Source of the DNA: Acidobacteriota bacterium
GTDB taxonomy: Bacteria; Acidobacteriota; Terriglobia; Acidiferrales; UBA7541
NCBI GenBank assembly: GCA_013289715.1
Contig: JABCZJ010000019.1
Span: 1 to 64,000, forward strand
Direction of reading: 5' to 3'
Length of the DNA: 64,000 nucleotides
Shown: positions 52,255 to 61,660 of the stretch, piece by piece
How the letters are laid out: each line of letters starts with the position of its first letter
How positions within the stretch are numbered: the stretch's first letter is position 1
The notes under the pieces: model-generated
What the model was told of the DNA's origin: nothing
Seen by the model: the letters and a program-made list of their open reading frames with translations, nothing else
The model's database searches: none
Position numbers and translations under genes: made by a program

Positions 52255-53232
52255 TCAGGGGATTTCCCTTCCCTCCCCTGCATCCAATACCCAAAACCGA
52301 TGCGCGGCTTTTTCGCGATCGAGGGCGCGCTGCAGTTCGTTTACCGGCTCCTGCTCGCCGTCATCAGCCAAGTGGAACGTGCCGAAGTGAATCGCGATGC
52401 TGGTAGCCGCGCCTACTTCTTTGTGTGCACGGACTGCATCTGCGGGAGAAATGTGCACCGGGCCCATGAACCACAGGGGGCGATATGCGCCGATGGGCAG
52501 GAATGCCAGACGGATTTCCGGAAAACGCTCGCGGATCGCGGCGAAATGCGATCCGTAGCCGGTGTCTCCGGCGAAATAAATTGTGCCGGAGGCGCTTTCG
52601 ATTACGTAGCCGCACCACAGAGTTCTGTTGCGATCGCCTAAGCTGCGGCCGGAGAAATGGCGGGCGGGAACGGCGGTCACCGTAATTTTGTCGAACGCGT
52701 CGGCGGATTGCCACCAATCCATTTCCTGAATTTGCGAATCGCGCGCGATGCCGTGCGACGTCAGGCGCGCGCACACTCCGAGCGGGACGGCAAAAGCCGG
52801 ATGCCATTGCACGCCGATGCGGCGCAGAGTGGGTAGATCAAAATGATCGTAATGGTCGTGGCTCTGCAGGACCAGATCAATTGAGGGAAGCTGGTCGAAT
52901 TGAATTCCCAGTGCGCGGTGGCGCGGCGGTCCAATCCAGGAAAGCGGGCTGGCGCGATGCGACCAGATCGGATCACACAGAATGTTCAGCCCTTCGAGCT
53001 GGATCAGAACCGATGAATGCCCGACGAACGTAGCGCGGATTTTTCCTTCGTCCACGCGTTCGGGTGGAGTGGCTCCCGGCGACGCGTCGATCCATTTGCG
53101 CCAAGACGAGGGCCTGCGCGTGAGCATCCATTTGAGCACGCTGCCACCACCGTGCATCGGTGCGCCGTCACGTGGATTGAAGAAATGTTCGCCGTCGAAG
53201 TGGTCGGAGCTCGGTCCGCTGTAAAGTGGCAT
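52255..53232 (-). CDS. Metallo-beta-lactamase-fold hydrolase (NAPE-PLD/UlaG-like)
   Basis: A 325-residue protein from ATG 53232; the frame's upstream extension overlaps the neighbour and is Arg-rich. The metal-binding motif HxHxDH appears as SHDHYDHFD, preceded by FVGHSSVLIQLEG and DPIWSHRASP, and later ARHFSGR, FAGDTGYGSHF and IAIHFGTFHLAD. This matches the NAPE-PLD-like and UlaG-like group that cleaves phosphodiesters or lactones. The substrate is not evident. It follows the aldo/keto reductase gene by 16 bp on the same strand. Confidence 0.87.
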   Translation of the reverse strand: MPLYSGPSSDHFDGEHFFNPRDGAPMHGGGSVLKWMLTRRPSSWRKWIDASPGATPPERVDEGKIRATFVGHSSVLIQLEGLNILCDPIWSHRASPLSWIGPPRHRALGIQFDQLPSIDLVLQSHDHYDHFDLPTLRRIGVQWHPAFAVPLGVCARLTSHGIARDSQIQEMDWWQSADAFDKITVTAVPARHFSGRSLGDRNRTLWCGYVIESASGTIYFAGDTGYGSHFAAIRERFPEIRLAFLPIGAYRPLWFMGPVHISPADAVRAHKEVGAATSIAIHFGTFHLADDGEQEPVNELQRALDREKAAHRFWVLDAGEGREIP

Positions 53233-53248
53233 CTCGGGTTGGGTTGCG

Positions 53249-54379
53249 TTATTTCTCCGCGGCGGCGCTGGCTTTCGGAATTGCGGGAGAAGCGGCCGGC
53301 GCGCCGGTAACGCGAGCGGGCGCCCAAGTTCGGACCGAAGTGCCTCCGCTGACCATGTCCTGAATGTTGCCGCTAAAGAAAATGTACGGGTGCACGGGTT
53401 CAAGCGCAGAGGCTTCGTCGAGGCGCTTGCGCAAATCCGGCGGAATGGAAATCTCCGCGGCTTGCAGGTTGTCGTTGAGCTGAGAAATTTTCGTGGCGCC
53501 AATGATGGTGGAGGTAACGCCGGGCTGAGTGATCACCCAATTCAGCGCGACTTGCGCGGGCGACTTGTTGATTTGTTTCGCGACAGCCACCAGTGCATCA
53601 CTGATTTTCCAATTGCGTTCGCTGAACTTGTTGAACGCTGGGTTGCCGGAAGCTTTGGTGGTTTCCAGCCGCCCAACACCCTTGCCGGAATTTCCTTCGC
53701 GCGTGTATTTTCCCGTGAGGAAACCGCCGGCGAGAGGACTCCAGGGACACAGGGCAATTCCCAGCTCCTGCGCGGCGGGAATGTGTTCGCGCTCGATATT
53801 TCGTTCGACCAGCGAATATTCCAACTGCAGCGCGATCAGGCGCTCCTTGCCTTCTTTTTCAGCGAGCGTTTGCGCACGGGCGACGTACCACGCGGGCGTG
53901 TCTGAAAATCCGTAGTAGCGAATTTTGCCATCACGGACGAGGTCATTCATGGTGGCGAGGACTTCTTCGACGGGAGTAACCGTGTCCCACGCGTGCAGCC
54001 AGTAGAGATCAATGTAGTCGGTCTGCAGGCGCCGCAACGAGGCTTCGAGCGATTGATAGATATTTTTGCGACCGTTGCCGCCGGAATTGGGGTTACCAGG
54101 CTCTGTGTTGAAAGTGAATTTTGTCGCGAGAACGATGCGGTCGCGGAGTTTTTTATCGGCGACGAATTTCCCCACCATTTGTTCGCTCTTGCCCTGCGTG
54201 TACAGGTTCGCAGTGTCCACGAAGTTGCCGCCCTGGTCGGCGTAGCGCTCGAATATTTCGCGAGCTTGGGGCTCTTCGCTGCCCCAGCCCCATTCGGTGC
54301 CGAACGTCATCGTGCCCAGCGACAATGGGCTCACGCGCAAACCGGAACGTCCTAGCGTCACATAGTCGGTCAAGCTCAT
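53249..54379 (-). CDS. Aldo/keto reductase
   Basis: A 376-residue (alpha/beta)8 NADPH-dependent reductase, ATG 54379 with GGGAGG upstream. The catalytic tetrad is visible: Asp and Tyr in NFVDTANLYTQGKSE, Lys in IVLATKF and His in LYWLHAWD. The C-terminal NADP site resembles TSTIIGATKISQLNDNL. It is similar to the YajO/YghZ-type AKRs. The last ~45 residues are Ala/Pro-rich and extend past the usual end. It shares a transcript with the metallo-hydrolase gene, and is divergent from the dienelactone hydrolase. Confidence 0.9.
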   Translation of the reverse strand: MSLTDYVTLGRSGLRVSPLSLGTMTFGTEWGWGSEEPQAREIFERYADQGGNFVDTANLYTQGKSEQMVGKFVADKKLRDRIVLATKFTFNTEPGNPNSGGNGRKNIYQSLEASLRRLQTDYIDLYWLHAWDTVTPVEEVLATMNDLVRDGKIRYYGFSDTPAWYVARAQTLAEKEGKERLIALQLEYSLVERNIEREHIPAAQELGIALCPWSPLAGGFLTGKYTREGNSGKGVGRLETTKASGNPAFNKFSERNWKISDALVAVAKQINKSPAQVALNWVITQPGVTSTIIGATKISQLNDNLQAAEISIPPDLRKRLDEASALEPVHPYIFFSGNIQDMVSGGTSVRTWAPARVTGAPAASPAIPKASAAAEK

Positions 54380-54557
54380 CGGTTGCCTCCCGGTCTCTTG
54401 GATGCCGCGCGTCACTCGCGCGATTCCATCAATCCGCGCGTCTCACCTGAGCGCGGCACCACGGCCGTCGTCCCCGACGCAAACATCGTTTCCTATTTGG
54501 AGCGCACGCGATTATCCTATGGGACTTCGGCGCGAGGCGCAATCGAGAGGTCCAGCG

Positions 54558-55298
54558 GTGACGCAGATTGTAACGCAGAAAGTTTCGTTGCAAGTGGCGG
54601 ACGGGAGCGCGATGAACGCTTACGTGGCGCGTCCCGCCGATGGCACGGCGCAGCCGGGGCTGCTGGTATTTCAAGAGGCGTTTGGAGTGAACGCCCACAT
54701 TCGCGATGTGACGGAGCGTTGCGCGCGCGCCGGGGTGGTGGCGATTGCGCCGGAACTGTTTCATCGCACAGCAGCGGGGTTCGAGGGAAAATATGATGAG
54801 TTCTCTGCCACCGTGCCGCACATGAAGGCGATGAGCGTTGAGGGGATGACGCAGGATATTCGCACGGCTTACGATTGGCTGCTGGGTGATCCACAGGTGC
54901 GCAAGGGCGCGATCGCGAGCATTGGATTTTGCATGGGCGGGCGGGCGTCGTTTTTGGCGAACGCGACCGTGCCTTTGCAGGCGGCGATTTCGTTTTATGG
55001 CGGCGGGATTGCGCCAGCGTTGCTACCGCAGGTGACGAACTTGCATGCGCCGATGCTGTTCTTCTGGGGCGGGAAGGACAAGCATATTGGCGTTGAGCAG
55101 ATTCGGGCGGTCGTGGATGAATGCAAGCGGCTGGGGAAGCCGTATGTGAACGTTGAGATCTCAGACGCGGACCACGGCTTTTTCTGCGACGCGCGAGCGA
55201 GCTACCATCCTGAAGCTGCGAATCTTGCCTGGAATATTTGCGAGACCTTCCTGCATTTTCACGTACACAGGCCAGAACTACGCAAGCGGGTGCGTTAG
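54558..55298 (+). CDS. Dienelactone hydrolase family protein
   Basis: About 246 residues from GTG 54558, chosen for the GAGAGG eight bases upstream; ATG 54519 or 54402 would extend a poorly conserved Arg-rich part. The alpha/beta-hydrolase elbow is GFCMGG with a Cys nucleophile, as in dienelactone hydrolases, the Asp lies in the GGKDKHIG region and the His in SDADHGFFCD. The N-terminal VFQEAFGVNAHIRDVTERCARAG is also typical. It may hydrolyse a lactone or ester. No aromatic degradation genes surround it. Confidence 0.88.
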   Translation: MTQIVTQKVSLQVADGSAMNAYVARPADGTAQPGLLVFQEAFGVNAHIRDVTERCARAGVVAIAPELFHRTAAGFEGKYDEFSATVPHMKAMSVEGMTQDIRTAYDWLLGDPQVRKGAIASIGFCMGGRASFLANATVPLQAAISFYGGGIAPALLPQVTNLHAPMLFFWGGKDKHIGVEQIRAVVDECKRLGKPYVNVEISDADHGFFCDARASYHPEAANLAWNICETFLHFHVHRPELRKRVR

Positions 55299-55362
55299 TG
55301 ATGTTGCGATGTGGAATTTTGCGGTTCGCTGCACGGGGCAGCGACGGTGGCGGAAAAAAATA

Positions 55363-55936
55363 GCGGGTGAGTCTGTAAGCCGGATTCTGTGCGCTGCGCA
55401 ATCGTTGTCCCGACTTGCGTCGAGACTTTCGCTCGCGCCGCGCGATGATCATTCCTCTAGGTCCCGGATCGCTCCGGGACTCCAGCAGCCTACCCGAGGG
55501 TTGCAGCAATTTGCTCCTTCGAGCGCCTTGCATACGGGCTGGGCCAGCCCTCCCCTCCTATTTGGCCTTGCTCCACGCGGGGTTTTCCGTGCCCCGGATG
55601 TTGCCATCCGGGCGGTGGGCTCTTACCCCACCTTTTCACCCTTGCCAAATGCGCTGCGCCGAAACAGGCAGCCCCGTGGTTTCCCGCAGGCCTGCCGCCG
55701 AGGTGCAAGCATCACCGGCGGTTTAATTTTCTGTGGCACTTTCCGTAGCCGTCGCAAGATCCCCAGAAGCTGCCAGTGGCAGCTTCGAAGGGCTCCTCGC
55801 GACAACCCCCTGGCGTTACCAGGCGCGTCGCCCTGTAGTCCCACACTCTTGCGAGCTGAGGACTATTGGAGTCCGGACTTTCCTCCCGTCTGCGTTTCTT
55901 GCGAGACGCGAACCGGCGATCATCCGACTCACCCGC
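55363..55936 (-). ncRNA. rnpB: RNase P RNA, bacterial type A
   Basis: On the minus strand the terminal P1 stem is perfect (GCGGGTGAGTC at 5', GACTCACCCGC at 3'). The conserved core follows: GGAGGAAAGTCCGGACTCC, GGTAACGCCAGG, AGGGTGAAAAGGTG with GGTAAGAGCCCACCG, GAGCAAGGCCAAATAGG, GGTAGGCTGCTGGAG and the 3' AGAATCCGGCTTA. At about 574 nt it is longer than the usual 350-400; the extra length is in the P12 region and in a long arm after the CAAATAGG segment. Seven U residues follow the 3' end. It folds with RnpA protein to process tRNA leaders. Confidence 0.95.
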
Positions 55937-55943
55937 TGCAGGA

Positions 55944-55972
55944 ATTATACGCCGAGAACGGGAGCGCGGCAA
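55944..55972 (-). promoter_or_regulatory. Sigma-70 promoter of rnpB
   Basis: On the minus strand TTGCCG (55967-55972) and a perfect TATAAT (55944-55949) are 17 bp apart, and the RNA 5' end at 55936 lies seven bases after the -10 box. Confidence 0.75.
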
Positions 55973-55995
55973 TTTGCGCGGGGCAGGGGTGTGCG

Positions 55996-56571
55996 TTAGT
56001 CGGGCAGGTCCAAATAGATGACATAGCCGATGCGTCGCGCTACGTCTTGCCGCCTTGGCTCGGTGAATGCGTAGTAGTCGCGGGCTTCGATACGCAACGC
56101 GTTGGTCCGATTGGGTTGGCAATCAACGCCGCCGCCGAAGTTGATAGCGTTGCCTGTGTCAAAGAGCCGCGAGTAGCCCGCGGTGAAGAATGGGATGAAC
56201 TTCTCGTTGGAGTTGATCTTCCGCCTGGTGAGGTAGTTTGCGGAGAAAAGCGCAGAACCGGTTTTGAGATTGGCCCACGGCCCGATATAGCCGCCTTCGA
56301 GCAGGAGGCCTTGCCACGAGTTTGTCGGAGCCACCGCGAACGATGCGCCCAGTTGCATCGCGCATCGCGAATGGCCATGCGAGAGACTCGCGCCGGCGCC
56401 GCCGAACGGCACGAACTGCGGATAATTCACCAATGAAGGATCATTCGCGGATTGGGCACTGGATTCGGGCGCGGCGGCTAGCGCGAGCGTGATTGCCAAA
56501 GCGATGGCGCAGAAGATTGCGATTTTTCTGGCGGCGATTCGATTCGAAGAATTTGCCGGGCTGGTTTGCAC
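55996..56571 (-). CDS. Predicted outer-membrane beta-barrel-like protein
   Basis: A 191-residue protein starting at GTG 56571, with GGGAGG five bases before it. The signal peptide is IAIFCAIALAITLALAAAPESSAQ. The mature part has alternating amphipathic strands (LLLEGGYIGPWANL, SALFSANYLTRRKI, FIPFFTAGYSRLFDTG) ending in RIGYVIYLDLPD. It resembles acyloxyacyl hydrolase-like small barrels, but the PagL His-Ser pair is not seen, so no activity is claimed. It sits between the rnpB promoter and ligA on the same strand. Confidence 0.6.
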   Translation of the reverse strand: MQTSPANSSNRIAARKIAIFCAIALAITLALAAAPESSAQSANDPSLVNYPQFVPFGGAGASLSHGHSRCAMQLGASFAVAPTNSWQGLLLEGGYIGPWANLKTGSALFSANYLTRRKINSNEKFIPFFTAGYSRLFDTGNAINFGGGVDCQPNRTNALRIEARDYYAFTEPRRQDVARRIGYVIYLDLPD

Positions 56572-56764
56572 GGCCGCCTCCCGCAAGCGATGTGGGATCG
56601 AAACTACAATTTCGAAACCGCATTGATGCAACGGGAGTGCCACTTGCTTCTATGGGTAAACTCGCACAAATATGGGATTTTCGAAAAGATGCTGCGGCGA
56701 CGTACGGCGCAGCGCGCAAGAATTAGCCGTCACTGTCAGCAAGCCCTAGCAGTTTGCTTGGAAG

Positions 56765-58783
56765 CTACTTGGCGTTTGTGAGTTTTTCGAACTGGGCTTC
56801 AGTGAGGATTGTGACGCCGAGGTCTTTGGCTTTGTCTAGCTTGGAGCCGGCGTCTTCGCCTACTACGACGTAGGTGGTTTTCTTGCTTACGGAGTTGCCG
56901 GGTTTGCCGCCGTGGGAAATTACCAGGGCTTCGGCTTCTTCGCGGGTGCGTTTGGCCAGGGTCCCGGTGAAGACAAAGGTCATGCCGGCGAAGCGCGCAG
57001 ACACCGGGGCCTGGCGTTCCTCCTTCATGTTCACGCCCACGGCACGGAGATGCTCAATGAGCTTGCGATTGGCGGACTCTGAGAAAAATTCGCGCACCCC
57101 TTCCGCCACCTTCGGGCCTACCTCGGGAACTTCCATCAATTCTTCCTGGCTGGCTTCCGCAAGCTTGGCCATTGAGCCGAAATGTTCGGCAAGCAGTTGC
57201 GCGGTGCGTTCCCCGACGAAAGGCATGCCGATCGCGTAGATCAGTCGCGCCAAGCTGTTCTTCTTGCTGCCGGCGATTTCATCCAGCAGATTTTGCGCGG
57301 ATTTTTCTCCCATGCGTTCGAGATTTTCCAGAGTCTTCAGATCCAGTTTGTAAAGCCCCGCGAAATCCTTCACCAAATCCTTTTCGAGCAGCTGGTCCAC
57401 GATTTTTTCACCCAGGCCATCAATATTCATCGCGTGCCGCCCGGCGAAGTGCAGCAGCGATTCCCTCTTGCGTGCGGGACAGGACACATTCACGCAGCGG
57501 TAGGCCACCTCGCCTTCGGCGCGGTGCACGCGCATGCCGCAGACGGGACATTTCTCCGGCATCTTGAATTCTTTTTCTTCCTTGCCGTGCTTCACCACTT
57601 TCAGCACGTGCGGGATCACTTCGCCGGCCCGCTCGACCAGCACCGTATCGCCGGCGTGGACGCCGAGGCGTTGCACTTCGTCCATATTGTGCAGCGTGGA
57701 TTTGGTGACGGTGACGCCGCCAATTTGCACCGGTTCGAAAACCGCGAACGGAGTGAGCACACCAGTCCGGCCAACGCTCACTTCGATTTGTTTCAGCAGC
57801 GTGGTTTCCTGGTGCGCTTGATATTTGTAGGCGATGGCCCAGCGGGGGGCTTTCGAAGTGAAGCCCAGCTCGTTCTGCAAACCGACTTCGTTCACCTTCA
57901 CCACGATTCCGTCAATATCGTACCCGAGCTTCTCGCGCTTGGCGTCCCACTTGGTGATGTAATCCTCCACTTCCGTGACGCCGTGGCACAGCGCCCAGTC
58001 CGCGCTAACCTTGAATCGCAATTCGTTCAGCGCTTCGAGTACTTCGGAGTGTCGTTTCTTCGGCACGCGGCCATCCACCAGCAGGTAGTAAGCGAAAAAA
58101 CCGAGGCCGCGTGATGCCGTAATGTTGGGATCGAGCACGCGCACCGAACCGGCGGCTGCGTTGCGCGGATTGGCATAGCGCTTTTCGCCTTTCGCGTCTT
58201 GCTGTTCGTTCATGGCTTCAAAAGCTTTGCGGGTCATGATGGCTTCGCCGCGCACCTCGAACGAATGCGGGATGGCGGCTTTCTTGAGTTGGGCGGCATC
58301 AATCCACAGAGGAATCGAGCGGATGGTGCGGACGTTGGGCGTAACATCCTCACCCGTGGTGCCATCGCCGCGCGTGACGCCGCGGACTAACGCGCCCTTT
58401 TCGTAAATCAAGGACATGCTCAGCCCGTCGAATTTGTGTTCCGTGACGTATTCCACTTTTTCGCGGCCAGTAAGCTCGCGCACGCGGCGATCGAAATTCG
58501 CGAGATCCTCGAAAGAGAAGGCGTTGTCCAGGCTGATCATCGGCGTCTTGTGCCGGACTTGCTGAAAACCATCGCGCGGAGCCCCGCCGGCCCGTTGCGT
58601 GGGCGAATCAGGCGTCACGAGCTTCGGATTTTCGGCTTCCAGCTTTTTCAGCTGGTTCATCAACTTGTCGAAGGCCGCGTCGGAGATTTCCGGATCATCG
58701 TTTACGAAATACAAATATTCGTGACGACGGATTTTCTCACGCAGACGTTCGATTTCTTTTGCAACCGCACTGTTCTTAGCCAT
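56765..58783 (-). CDS. ligA: NAD-dependent DNA ligase LigA
   Basis: A 672-residue ligase from ATG 58783. The order is the usual one: Ia domain (HEYLYFVNDDPEISDAAFDKLM), adenylation domain with the active-site Lys in TEHKFDGLSMSLIYEKG, OB fold, zinc finger (CPVCGMRVHRAEGEVAYRCVNVSC), a helix-hairpin-helix domain (VPEVGPKVAEGVREFF) and a C-terminal BRCT domain (FAGMTFVFTGTLAKRTREEAEALV). It seals nicks in replication and repair. It is divergent from the diacylglycerol-kinase-like gene. Confidence 0.97.
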   Translation of the reverse strand: MAKNSAVAKEIERLREKIRRHEYLYFVNDDPEISDAAFDKLMNQLKKLEAENPKLVTPDSPTQRAGGAPRDGFQQVRHKTPMISLDNAFSFEDLANFDRRVRELTGREKVEYVTEHKFDGLSMSLIYEKGALVRGVTRGDGTTGEDVTPNVRTIRSIPLWIDAAQLKKAAIPHSFEVRGEAIMTRKAFEAMNEQQDAKGEKRYANPRNAAAGSVRVLDPNITASRGLGFFAYYLLVDGRVPKKRHSEVLEALNELRFKVSADWALCHGVTEVEDYITKWDAKREKLGYDIDGIVVKVNEVGLQNELGFTSKAPRWAIAYKYQAHQETTLLKQIEVSVGRTGVLTPFAVFEPVQIGGVTVTKSTLHNMDEVQRLGVHAGDTVLVERAGEVIPHVLKVVKHGKEEKEFKMPEKCPVCGMRVHRAEGEVAYRCVNVSCPARKRESLLHFAGRHAMNIDGLGEKIVDQLLEKDLVKDFAGLYKLDLKTLENLERMGEKSAQNLLDEIAGSKKNSLARLIYAIGMPFVGERTAQLLAEHFGSMAKLAEASQEELMEVPEVGPKVAEGVREFFSESANRKLIEHLRAVGVNMKEERQAPVSARFAGMTFVFTGTLAKRTREEAEALVISHGGKPGNSVSKKTTYVVVGEDAGSKLDKAKDLGVTILTEAQFEKLTNAK

Positions 58784-58866
58784 GAACACCCCGTGCCAAT
58801 GCCATCGGTGAATTGCGCCGGGTATTATACAATGACCGTTTAGTTTCACAGGATGACCGCAAACCT

Positions 58867-59811
58867 ATGCCTGAAGGAATTCATGACGCGCTGCTGATCT
58901 ACAACCCCACCAGCGGGGGGCGGCGCCACCGTCGTTTTCTGGAAATCGAGCAGGCCGTGCGGATTCTGAAGGACGCCGGAATCACCACAGAGATCGCCGC
59001 GACGACCGCAGCCGGGTCCGCGCAGGGCATCGCGCGGCAGGCTGTGGAGCAACGCCGCGGCATGGTGATTGCTTGCGGCGGCGATGGCACGGTGAATGAA
59101 ATTATCAATGGCCTGGCCGGTAGCGCGGTGCCGATGGCGCTGCTTCCAGCAGGTACCGCGAATATTCTGGCGAAAGAATTGCGTATCCCCTGGGACATTC
59201 CGCACGCGGCGCGCCTGATTCACAATGGTGTGATTCGCCGTGTCGCGCTAGGCCTGGCATCTTCGCTGAACGGTAACCATTCGGCGGACATGCCTTCCGG
59301 GGGTCGTTATTTTGTCAGCGTGGGCGGCGCGGGCCCGGACGGCGCGATCGTGAACGCGGTGAATGGTGAATTGAAGAAGCGCGCTGGCGTTTTGGCTTAT
59401 TGGGCGGAAGGGCTGCGCCAGCTGGTTAGTTACGATTTTCCCGAAATGCGTGTGCGCTCGGACGGACAGGAGCACCTGGCTTCGATTTTAGTGGTCGGCA
59501 GGACCGTGAATTATGGCGGGCCATTCAAGATCACCACCGGCGCGAACTTGTTCGAAGACTCATTCGAGTTCCTGACGAACTCGACGCGCAGCCGCCTGCG
59601 CTACCTCGTTTGCCTGCCCGCGCTGTGGCTCGGAAAACTGCGCAGTATGGAAGGCATTGCGGCATGGAAAGACACCGAGGTGATTTGCGAATCGGCGAAC
59701 GGAGCCGTGGTCTACGCGCAGGTGGATGGCGAGCCAATCGGGCCGTTGCCGCTGGCATTTCGCATTGTCCCGGACGCGCTTTCGCTGGTTACGCCCGCAA
59801 ATTTGAAGTAG
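58867..59811 (+). CDS. Diacylglycerol kinase-like (YegS/DgkB) lipid kinase
   Basis: A 314-residue protein of the DAGK catalytic family, start ATG 58867. It shows IYNPTSGGRRHRRF near the N-terminus, the ATP motif IACGGDGTVNEIINGLAG and MALLPAGTANILAKELRIP. The C-terminal half is beta-rich. It probably phosphorylates diacylglycerol or a sphingosine-like lipid. The first ~18 residues of the longer frame from 58813 lack a ribosome site. It precedes the YdjM-like gene by 63 bp. Confidence 0.9.
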   Translation: MPEGIHDALLIYNPTSGGRRHRRFLEIEQAVRILKDAGITTEIAATTAAGSAQGIARQAVEQRRGMVIACGGDGTVNEIINGLAGSAVPMALLPAGTANILAKELRIPWDIPHAARLIHNGVIRRVALGLASSLNGNHSADMPSGGRYFVSVGGAGPDGAIVNAVNGELKKRAGVLAYWAEGLRQLVSYDFPEMRVRSDGQEHLASILVVGRTVNYGGPFKITTGANLFEDSFEFLTNSTRSRLRYLVCLPALWLGKLRSMEGIAAWKDTEVICESANGAVVYAQVDGEPIGPLPLAFRIVPDALSLVTPANLK

Positions 59812-59874
59812 CCGAGTCGCGCGTGCAAGAACGTGACGAAATCGTGCCGCTAGCAGCACGCTGAATACACGACC

Positions 59875-60903
59875 GTGGAGATTCTCACTCACGCGCTGGT
59901 AGCCCTGCTGCTGGCGCGGACCGGCCAGAGGCTTTTGCCGCGTTATGGGACTGCGATGCTTGTTGTTTCTGGCGTTGCGGCTGATCTCGATTTCGCTAGT
60001 TATCTTGGCGGTCCCGCGGCGTTTCTGCGGATTCATCGTGGCGGGTTGCACTCAGTTCCCTGCTCCGTTGTGTTGGTCGGTGCGATTGCGCTGGCGTTCT
60101 GCGCCGCTGCTCGACGGCACACTGCAGCAAATCCGCATTCGAACTTTCGCCCGTTGAGTTTCGTCCAGGCAATCGCGGTTTGTGCTTTCGGCGTGGTGGC
60201 GCATTTGCTTCTCGATCTCGCAAACGGAATTGGCGTGCAACTGCTGTGGCCGTTTCGTCAGCGATGGACCGCGTGGAACCTGCTCAGCACTCTCGATCCC
60301 TGGCTCTTGGCGCTTCTGGTGTTGGGGTTGCTGTTGCCGGAGGTGTTTCGCCTAGTCAGCGAGGAGATCGGCGAGCGCGCGAAAAGACCGCGCGGCCAAT
60401 TCGCCGCTATTATCACTTTGCTGCTGGTTCTGATTTACGTCGCCACACGCGCAGGTCTGCACAGCCGGGCTGTGGACGAACTGAATTCGCGCGACTATCG
60501 CGGCGTTCCACCCCTGGCGGCAGGCGCCTTCCCTTCTGCGCTCTCGCCCTTCGCCTGGCGCGGCCTCGTGTCCACCGACAACGCAATTGAAGTGATCGAA
60601 ATGTCGCTAACGCCCGGCGCGGACTTCGACCCGGATCGTGCCGCGCGCCACTACAAGCCGGAAGACTCAGCGGCGCTGCAAGCGGCGGAGAACACGCCCG
60701 CTGCGAAGACATTTTTACGCTACGCGCGTTTTCCGTTGGCCAGCTTTGAACGCGGCGACGACGGTTATCGGTTCACGCTGCGCGATCTGCGCTTTGCGTC
60801 CAGCGACAACAGCGCGGATAACCTCGTCGTGGGCGTAGAGCTGAGCGCGGATTTGCGACTGGTGCGGGAGGAATTTCGTTATGCCAATTCGGCGGATCGC
60901 TGA
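59875..60903 (+). CDS. Membrane metal-dependent hydrolase, YdjM-like
   Basis: A 342-residue membrane protein starting at GTG 59875. The N-terminal ~140 residues resemble the YdjM/DUF457 hydrolases: an early THALVALLLA, an Asp pair in VAADLDFAS, a HRGGLHS motif and a later VAHLLLDLANGIG. These His and Asp residues could bind metal. About five hydrophobic segments are visible. The C-terminal ~140 residues are soluble and unassigned. The substrate is not known. It follows the lipid kinase on the same strand. Confidence 0.78.
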   Translation: MEILTHALVALLLARTGQRLLPRYGTAMLVVSGVAADLDFASYLGGPAAFLRIHRGGLHSVPCSVVLVGAIALAFCAAARRHTAANPHSNFRPLSFVQAIAVCAFGVVAHLLLDLANGIGVQLLWPFRQRWTAWNLLSTLDPWLLALLVLGLLLPEVFRLVSEEIGERAKRPRGQFAAIITLLLVLIYVATRAGLHSRAVDELNSRDYRGVPPLAAGAFPSALSPFAWRGLVSTDNAIEVIEMSLTPGADFDPDRAARHYKPEDSAALQAAENTPAAKTFLRYARFPLASFERGDDGYRFTLRDLRFASSDNSADNLVVGVELSADLRLVREEFRYANSADR

Positions 60904-60940
60904 TGACGGTTTTGCTGGGTGATCGAGAGACGAAGGCGGG

Positions 60941-61540
60941 TTACGATTTCGACGAAGAACGATGGAACACGAAGTGGGTGACGAGGTAGAGCAGCAGGAC
61001 GAGCACCAACACGGCTAGCGCGAAGGCGCCGCCGTGCGATTTCAGATAATCCAAAGCAGCGTCGCCATACCGCACCGCGAGAATTCCTTCGCCGCCGTAG
61101 CGCAGCCCCCGGCCCAGCAAAATGGCCATGATAAAGGTACGCGGCGGCACCTGAAAAACCCCTTCCGCCAGGATGAATGGCTTGAACGGAAACGGCGGTG
61201 GCAGAATCGCGGGAATGAACGCGCTGAGAAATCCATTGTTATCAACCCACTCTTTGATTTTTTCCGCTTTGCCTCCCGCATGCTTGTGAAAAAAAGCCTC
61301 ACCTCCCTTCTTCGCAAGGAAATACAGAACCAGGCAACCGGAGAGTGAGCCAAGCGCCGCCATCGCTGCGTAGTAGGGCATGCGCACGTGATTGGCGATG
61401 CAGAGCTCGATCAGCACCGCATCCGGGAAAAATGGGAAGGAAAGCAGCGAAGAATCAAAAAACGTAACGACGAATAATCCTCCGCCGCCGAAGGCCATGA
61501 CCAAGCCCTGCAGCCACACGAGTATTTTTCGCCGCCCCAT
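60941..61540 (-). CDS. DedA/VTT-domain membrane protein (YqaA-like)
   Basis: A 199-residue protein of the SNARE-associated/VTT family. It has four to five hydrophobic segments, with FFDSSLLSFPFFPDAVLIELC near the start and a Gly-rich loop (ALGSLSGCLVLYFLAKKGGEAFF) that is typical of the family. IPAILPPPFPFKPFILAEGVF gives the conserved Pro-rich re-entrant segment. DedA proteins are linked to envelope lipid or ion balance. It is convergent with the hydrolase gene and divergent from the helicase gene. Confidence 0.85.
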   Translation of the reverse strand: MGRRKILVWLQGLVMAFGGGGLFVVTFFDSSLLSFPFFPDAVLIELCIANHVRMPYYAAMAALGSLSGCLVLYFLAKKGGEAFFHKHAGGKAEKIKEWVDNNGFLSAFIPAILPPPFPFKPFILAEGVFQVPPRTFIMAILLGRGLRYGGEGILAVRYGDAALDYLKSHGGAFALAVLVLVLLLYLVTHFVFHRSSSKS

Positions 61541-61660
61541 ATTTGCAAATTGCTCCCGGAAATTCGCACGATTGTAACAGACTTTCCTCGCCGCTCCGGC
61601 TCGCCCGCAATTCCGCCGCGCATCCGAAAAATTGCTCTATCTGATCCGGTCAGTTAGAAT

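Noticed and set aside
55153..56436. 427-residue plus-strand frame
   Set aside because: It covers the RNase P RNA, which explains its open frame and odd composition, and runs over the beta-barrel gene.
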